DNA from: DATLYF01 sp035575095
GTDB taxonomy: Bacteria > Pseudomonadota > Gammaproteobacteria > Competibacterales > Competibacteraceae
Direction: 5' to 3'
DNA length: 37,707 nt
Assembly: GCA_035575095.1 (NCBI GenBank)
Contig: DATLYF010000025.1
Span: 1 to 37,707 of the forward strand
The position numbers were made by a program, and so were the translations under genes. The first letter of the stretch is position 1; each line of letters begins with the position of its first letter. Shown one piece after another: positions 33,786-37,707 of this stretch. Below the pieces are notes generated by a model. The model made no database searches. It saw nothing but the letters and a program-made list of their open reading frames with translations, and was not told the origin of the DNA.

Positions 33786-34335
33786 TCTCAGGGAGGACTT
33801 CCGGCGCGTGAGCAAGCCGCACCGGCCACCGCTCAAGCGCCTGTTCTATGCGCTGAGCAACTACGGCTTCCTGGCCATCGCCGTCTACCGCTTCGGCCGT
33901 GCCGTCAACGCGGTGCGCGTTCCCGTCCTGGGCACGCTGCTGCGCATCGTCTATTTCCTGGCCAAAACCTTGATAGAGGTGCTGTTCGGTATCTCCATCG
34001 ACGTCAACAGCCGCATCGGCCCGGGCTTCTATATCGGCCACTTCGGTGGCATCGTCATCCACGGCGACCTGGGCCGCCACTGTTCGGTGGGACAGGGAGT
34101 GACCATCGGCTCGCGCGGCGCCGGCCGCTCCGACGGCTGGCCGACGTTGGGCGACAATGTCTTCGTCGGCGCCGGCGCCAAGATCATCGGCCGCATCCGG
34201 GTCGGCAACGACGTGGTCATCGGTGCCAACGCGGTGGTGGTCAAGGACGTGCCGGACGGCATGCTAGCGGTAGGCGTGCCAGCGCGGCTGCGCCCGCGTG
34301 GCGGGGCCGGAGCGGCGCAGGGAACCGCGCAGTAG
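33769..34335 (+). CDS. Serine-acetyltransferase-like hexapeptide O-acetyltransferase
   Basis: A 188-residue left-handed beta-helix acyltransferase. A helical N-terminal part (about 1-70) precedes hexapeptide repeats (about 80-175), with IGPGFYIGHFGGIVIHG containing the likely catalytic His (H91) and VTIGSRGAG, GANAVVVKDVP and GVPARLR as the family ending. It resembles CysE, but is shorter than the about 270-residue biosynthetic enzyme and lacks its N-terminal domain. EPS-locus versions of this type (for example colanic-acid or EpsC-like proteins) O-acetylate sugars, and that is the preferred reading; cysteine synthesis is unlikely. It is the last plus-strand gene of the locus, overlapping the FemAB-like gene by 17 bases after a strong GAGGAGG. 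Confidence 0.85.
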   Translation: MSAWADLREDFRRVSKPHRPPLKRLFYALSNYGFLAIAVYRFGRAVNAVRVPVLGTLLRIVYFLAKTLIEVLFGISIDVNSRIGPGFYIGHFGGIVIHGDLGRHCSVGQGVTIGSRGAGRSDGWPTLGDNVFVGAGAKIIGRIRVGNDVVIGANAVVVKDVPDGMLAVGVPARLRPRGGAGAAQGTAQ

Positions 34336-34339
34336 TGCC

Positions 34340-34373
34340 GGGGGCGGGCGACTCCATATGAGCCGCGGCCCCC
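34340..34373. terminator. GC-rich hairpin between convergent genes, possible bidirectional terminator
   Basis: GGGGGC (34340-34345) can pair with GCCCCC (34368-34373), with further partial pairing inside, in the 55-bp gap between the converging EPS operon and the beta-helix gene. No T run follows on either strand, so termination efficiency is uncertain. Confidence 0.35.
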
Positions 34374-34390
34374 TGACATCAGAGCACAGG

Positions 34391-35920
34391 CTATTCATCC
34401 AGGAACAACGGCATCGGCCCCAAGGGCGAAATCACGCCCAGGTCCGGCGCTGGCGGCAGACGGTAGGCCAGCGCCGCGGGCGGATCCAGCAGGATCTTGG
34501 CCTGGTACTTGTAAGGGCTGTCCAGCATCAGGCGGAAATCCCCGGCGTAGGGATGGACGAAGATCGGCGGGCCAACCACCGCGTGCCAGTCGAACGAGGG
34601 GGGCTGATCGCCATAATAGCCATTGTGGCTGTAGTCGAGGCTCATCGGCACGTCCACCCGCAGCGGGCCGTTCTGGTTGAGCGCGAAGATATTGTTGCTA
34701 GCCTCGACCTGCGCCGCATCCTGCAGCAGCAGCCCCAGCCAGTTGAGGCAGGAGACGTTGTGCAGCACGCGCGCGATGACGCCCTGGGAGTCGATGCGGA
34801 TGCCCGATCCACCGAGCCGGCATACCACGTTGTTGAACACCTGTGCGTCGCTGATCCAGGCCTTCTTGTCGGCATCCGAGCCGCCCACCAGGATGCCGTC
34901 GAGGGGGCAATCGTAGGCCAGGTTGTCGTGGATCGACAGAGCGCTGAGCTGATCCCAGTCGGTATGGCCGTAGACCTGGATGCAGCGCCCGCCGTACTGG
35001 TCGTGCAGATGGTTCCAGGCGATCTCGACGTTGGCGCCGACGCCGTAGCCACCGTAGTAGATCAGGTGCGACAGCTTGCTGCCAGGGCGGCCACTGTGAT
35101 GCACGTGATTGCCGAGGATCTGGCAGTCCACGCAGGCCCTGAACGATAGGGTGCCGTAGGCGGAGGGGATGTTGGCGGCGTGATTGCCCACCAGGCGGAT
35201 GCCTGTGGTGGAATTCAGGGGGCCGCCCATATCGACCGCGGCCGATTCGCCCCAGAGATCGAGTTTGGCGAACGTCCAATACGCCTGCCCGGACTCGATA
35301 CGGATGGCGCGCAGCCCCAGACCGCCGAGCAGCGGCGTCTCGCCCGGAAAGGCCACCAGGGCGATGGGTGCTTGCGCGGTGCCGCGAGGATGGCCGACGC
35401 GCACGAAGAAGTGGCTGGCATAGGTCGCATCGTCGATCTCGTCGTATACGCCGGCACGCAAGTAGACCACGTCACCCGGGCCTACTGCGCTCAACACCGG
35501 CGTGAGGTCGCGCCACGGACCGGAGCCGTTTACCGGTTCCGGCGCCAGGCCGTCGTAGCCGTTGAAACCGAGGCTCTTGGAGACGTAGAAAATGCGGCCG
35601 AAGGGGCGGGTCGAGAACGGTAGGGGATTGGCTATCTGGAAATCGGCGGTCACCACCTGGATGCCTTCGCTGGCTCCGGGGGGCAGGCGGATCTCGATCT
35701 TGGAGTCCGACCAGGAGAGGATGTCGGCGCCCCAGGCCACGCCGGTACCGACGTGGACGACGCCTGGCAGTGCGCCGAACTCGCGTCCCCAGATGGTCAC
35801 GTAGGCGCCGGGCGGGGCCGAGGTCAGATCGGTATAGAACGCCACCGGGGCAGCCAGCGCCGCGCCCCAGGCGCCGAACCCCAGCAGAGCCACGAGCGAG
35901 GCAAGGAGTTTTCTCCCCAT
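34391..35920 (-). CDS. Secreted TIG-domain and right-handed beta-helix protein (first copy)
   Basis: A 509-residue exported protein. The signal peptide is about residues 1-24 (ALA/APVAF). An IPT/TIG-like domain (about 27-110; AYVTIWGREFG) is followed by GPWRDLTPVL and GDVVYLRAGVYDE, the opening typical of DUF1565/pectate-lyase-like proteins. Repeated parallel beta-helix coils (about 190-440) contain NHVHHSG, IAWNHLHD, SIHDNLAYD, VFNNVV and ASNNIFALN. Such folds bind or cut polysaccharides (lyases, epimerases, hydrolases); catalytic residues cannot be assigned. ATG 35920 has AGGAGG seven bases upstream and begins the signal peptide; the ten extra upstream codons are rejected. It is convergent with the EPS operon and a close paralogue of the next gene, so modification or turnover of this EPS is the leading guess. 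Confidence 0.82.
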   Translation of the reverse strand: MGRKLLASLVALLGFGAWGAALAAPVAFYTDLTSAPPGAYVTIWGREFGALPGVVHVGTGVAWGADILSWSDSKIEIRLPPGASEGIQVVTADFQIANPLPFSTRPFGRIFYVSKSLGFNGYDGLAPEPVNGSGPWRDLTPVLSAVGPGDVVYLRAGVYDEIDDATYASHFFVRVGHPRGTAQAPIALVAFPGETPLLGGLGLRAIRIESGQAYWTFAKLDLWGESAAVDMGGPLNSTTGIRLVGNHAANIPSAYGTLSFRACVDCQILGNHVHHSGRPGSKLSHLIYYGGYGVGANVEIAWNHLHDQYGGRCIQVYGHTDWDQLSALSIHDNLAYDCPLDGILVGGSDADKKAWISDAQVFNNVVCRLGGSGIRIDSQGVIARVLHNVSCLNWLGLLLQDAAQVEASNNIFALNQNGPLRVDVPMSLDYSHNGYYGDQPPSFDWHAVVGPPIFVHPYAGDFRLMLDSPYKYQAKILLDPPAALAYRLPPAPDLGVISPLGPMPLFLDE

Positions 35921-35948
35921 GACCCATCCTCCTCCTCCCGAATCTTCC

Positions 35949-35958
35949 AAGGATAGGT
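35949..35958 (-). promoter_or_regulatory. Shared 10-bp motif upstream of the first beta-helix gene
   Basis: ACCTATCCTT on the minus strand, 28 bases before the start codon. The identical decamer lies 30 bases before the start of the paralogue at 35998-37500. TATCCT could be a -10 element, with TCGCCA 17 bases upstream as a weak -35. It may equally be residual similarity from duplication. Confidence 0.35.
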
Positions 35959-35997
35959 CATGAAACGCTGTCTGGCGAAGATGAACTCGAACAAGAT

Positions 35998-37500
35998 CTA
36001 GCGTGGGGGCGGAACCAGATCGGCACCCAGATCCGGCTGGCCACGACCGCTCTGGGGCAATGCCAGCGCCTTGGCCAGGGACTTGCCGCGTCCGCGGAAC
36101 GGGCTCTGCGGGCCCAGCCGCAGATCGCCTCGTCTCGGCTCCAGGAAGCCGGCGCTGCCGACCACGGGCTGCCGTTCCTCGGGGGGCGGGCGGTCGCCCT
36201 GGTAGCCGTTGTAGCTGATCTCCACCGCCGGCGCATTGTCCACCCGCACCGCCGCGCGCTGGTTGTCGGCAAAGACATTGTTGATGACTTCGGCACGGCC
36301 GACGTCCTGAAGGAAAAGGCCAAAGCCGTTGCCGTAGAGGGTATTATGGGTGATTCGCACCTCGACTTCGGGGCTGTCGATACGGATGCCGGCCCCGCCG
36401 GCATTGATCACCACATTGTTGTAGACCTGCGCGTCCTTGACCCAGCTCTTGAACTCGGCGTCGGACTTGCCTACCAGAATGCCGTCGAACGGACAGTTAT
36501 AGATGTAGTTGTCATGGATGGACAGGCCGCTCAGGCGGTCGTCGTCGGTGTGACCATAGACCTGGATACAGCGTCCGCCCAGTTCGTCGTGCAGGTGGTT
36601 CCAGGCGATCTCCACGTTGGCCCCGATACCGTAGCCCCCGTAATAGATGAGATGCGCCAGCTTCTTGCCCGGCTGGCCGCTGTTGTGCACGTGGTTGCCG
36701 AGGATCTGGCAGTCGCTGCAGGCCTTCATGCCGATGGTGCCGTAGGCGGAGCGGATGTTGCCGGCCTCGTTGCCGACGATGCGGATGCCGCGGGATTCAC
36801 GGCCCTGGGTGAAGTCCAGGGCGGAGGACTCGGCCTGCAGGCTCAGCTTGGCGATGGTCCAGTATTCCTGGCCGGCCTCGAACAGGATGCCGCGCCGCCC
36901 GTCGCCACCTACCACCGCTTTCTCGCCGGGGTAGCCGACCAGGGCGATGGGAGCCTCGGCAGTGCCGGCGCCCGCCCGGCGCCGGATGAACAGCGTAGTA
37001 CCCCAGCGCTCGTTGTCCACCTCGTTATAAGTGCCTTCACGCACGTAGACCACATCCCCGGGACGCACCTTGGGCAATACGGGGGCGAGGTCACGCCACG
37101 GACCGGAACGGCCCCTGGGTGTTTCTGCCCGGCCGTCGTTGCGGTTGTTGCCGGTGGCCTTGGAGACGTAGAACAGCCGGCCCTGGCGGGTCCGGAAAGG
37201 CAGAGTGGCGGAACTGCGACCAGCGCTGTCGACCACGCTGATACCGTCACCAGCGCCGGCAGGCAGGCGGAACTCGATCATGTTATCGCGCCAGGAAAGG
37301 ATGTCGGTGCCCTTGGCATCGGCCTTGCCGACGCGCACGCTGCCAGGTTTTTCACCGAACTCCCGGCCCCAGAGGGTCACGTAGGCGCCCACCGGCGCTG
37401 AGGTGAGGTCACTGTAGAACACAGTCGGTGCAGCCGCTGCTGCACCCCAGGGAGCCAGCAGGAAGCCGATCACTGCGTAGGTCGCGTGTCGAAGCGCCAT
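35998..37500 (-). CDS. Secreted TIG-domain and right-handed beta-helix protein (second copy)
   Basis: A 500-residue paralogue of the gene at 34391 with the same plan: signal peptide (about 1-24, AAA/APTVF), TIG-like domain (AYVTLWGREFG), GPWRDLAPVL and GDVVYVREGTYNE, and parallel beta-helix coils. Long identical runs such as DCQILGNHVH, HLIYYGGYG and RCIQVYGHTD show the two arose by tandem duplication; the C-terminal 70 residues have diverged most. Both end in a PDLG-containing tail. The ATG at 37500 has AAGGAG about nine bases upstream; eight earlier in-frame codons are rejected because they precede the signal peptide. A terminator lies upstream at 37565-37594, so it has its own promoter. 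Function as polysaccharide lyase, epimerase or binding protein is unproven. Confidence 0.82.
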   Translation of the reverse strand: MALRHATYAVIGFLLAPWGAAAAAPTVFYSDLTSAPVGAYVTLWGREFGEKPGSVRVGKADAKGTDILSWRDNMIEFRLPAGAGDGISVVDSAGRSSATLPFRTRQGRLFYVSKATGNNRNDGRAETPRGRSGPWRDLAPVLPKVRPGDVVYVREGTYNEVDNERWGTTLFIRRRAGAGTAEAPIALVGYPGEKAVVGGDGRRGILFEAGQEYWTIAKLSLQAESSALDFTQGRESRGIRIVGNEAGNIRSAYGTIGMKACSDCQILGNHVHNSGQPGKKLAHLIYYGGYGIGANVEIAWNHLHDELGGRCIQVYGHTDDDRLSGLSIHDNYIYNCPFDGILVGKSDAEFKSWVKDAQVYNNVVINAGGAGIRIDSPEVEVRITHNTLYGNGFGLFLQDVGRAEVINNVFADNQRAAVRVDNAPAVEISYNGYQGDRPPPEERQPVVGSAGFLEPRRGDLRLGPQSPFRGRGKSLAKALALPQSGRGQPDLGADLVPPPR

Positions 37501-37530
37501 GATCCTTACTCCTTGCGACGGCAATTAGAT

Positions 37531-37540
37531 AAGGATAGGT
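37531..37540 (-). promoter_or_regulatory. Shared 10-bp motif upstream of the second beta-helix gene
   Basis: ACCTATCCTT on the minus strand, 30 bases before the start codon, identical to the motif at 35949-35958 while the flanking bases differ. Candidate promoter -10 or regulator site; no good -35 is visible here. Confidence 0.35.
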
Positions 37541-37564
37541 GAGGATGCATGGGGCCAGACAAAC

Positions 37565-37594
37565 AAAAAAAGGGCGCCCCCGTAGGAGCGCCCT
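37565..37594 (-). terminator. Intrinsic terminator of the third beta-helix gene
   Basis: On the minus strand AGGGCGC pairs with GCGCCCT (37588-37594 and 37571-37577), extended by UCC/GGG pairing, followed by a run of seven T residues. It lies 22 bp beyond the stop of the partial gene at 37617. Confidence 0.88.
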
Positions 37595-37616
37595 GGCCGG
37601 ATCGACGCCGTGGGGC

Positions 37617-37707
37617 TCAGGGCATGCGCATCAGCGAGCCGAGATCCGGGGCGCTGGTGGCGGTGGTGAACAAGCCCGGCAGCGTCAGGTTGAGGAGCGC
37701 CCCCTTG
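37617..37707 (-). CDS. C-terminal end of a third beta-helix paralogue (partial)
   Basis: The last 29 codons of a minus-strand gene that enters from the window edge. The visible tail ends APDLGSLMRMP. The two complete paralogues have APDLGVISPLGPMP and QPDLGADLVPPP at the same place, so this is probably a third member of the same tandem family. A terminator follows at once. The identification rests on the PDLG tail and gene position only. Confidence 0.6.
   Translation of the reverse strand, partial: KGALLNLTLPGLFTTATSAPDLGSLMRMP

Noticed and set aside
34391..37500. PEP-CTERM sorting signal on the beta-helix proteins
   Set aside because: Neither C-terminus has a PEP motif followed by a hydrophobic helix and basic end; they finish in PDLG-containing polar tails.

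Overview
The window is GC-rich (roughly two thirds G+C by eye) chromosomal DNA. It most likely comes from a gammaproteobacterium of the Chromatiales/Ectothiorhodospiraceae type. This is inferred from the rnfA-rnfB gene pair, an Fe-type superoxide dismutase, a CGFS glutaredoxin and an exopolysaccharide export core of the kind linked to the XrtA/PEP-CTERM system. The exact lineage cannot be read from the sequence. No rRNA, tRNA, CRISPR array, insertion sequence or phage gene was seen.

Layout. (1) Positions 1-3.74 kb hold housekeeping genes on the minus strand: the very start of a probable rnfC, then rnfB, rnfA, argF, sodB and a PuuD-like membrane protein. sodB and the PuuD-like gene each end in a clear intrinsic terminator. 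(2) Positions 3.93-7.23 kb, plus strand, hold an asparagine-synthetase-family amidotransferase (asnO-like), a monothiol glutaredoxin (grxD, with terminator) and a sugar-nucleotide epimerase. (3) A 456-bp non-coding leader (7229-7684) carries a possible sigma-54 site and an inverted repeat. (4) Positions 7.69-34.34 kb, all plus strand, form one very compact exopolysaccharide (EPS) locus of 22 genes, most of them overlapping or separated by fewer than 55 bp. (5) Positions 34.39-37.71 kb, minus strand and convergent with the EPS locus, hold two complete secreted TIG plus right-handed beta-helix paralogues and the C-terminal end of a third.

How the EPS genes fit together. An initiating phosphoglycosyltransferase (7685) would load the first sugar on undecaprenyl phosphate, and three GT4 enzymes (20529, 24161, 26284) and one GT2 enzyme (28170) would extend the unit. 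A Wzx-type flippase (29320) and a Wzy/O-antigen-ligase-type polymerase (22845) would flip and polymerise it. A split Wzc (chain-length protein 10856 plus tyrosine kinase 12433), a Wza-type lipoprotein (9136), a periplasmic Sel1-SLT lytic transglycosylase (9845) and an outer-membrane beta-barrel (13292) would export it.

The locus is unusually rich in tailoring enzymes: two sulfotransferases, three polysaccharide deacetylases, three FemAB-like acyltransferases, one GNAT, one methyltransferase, one serine-acetyltransferase-like hexapeptide enzyme, and an ATP-grasp ligase paired with a metallophosphoesterase. The export genes look like the XrtA-associated set, yet no exosortase, no PrsK/PrsR and no PEP-CTERM substrate is present. 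The best candidate for something undescribed is a heavily decorated, possibly sulfated and amino-acylated EPS with its own array of secreted beta-helix proteins.
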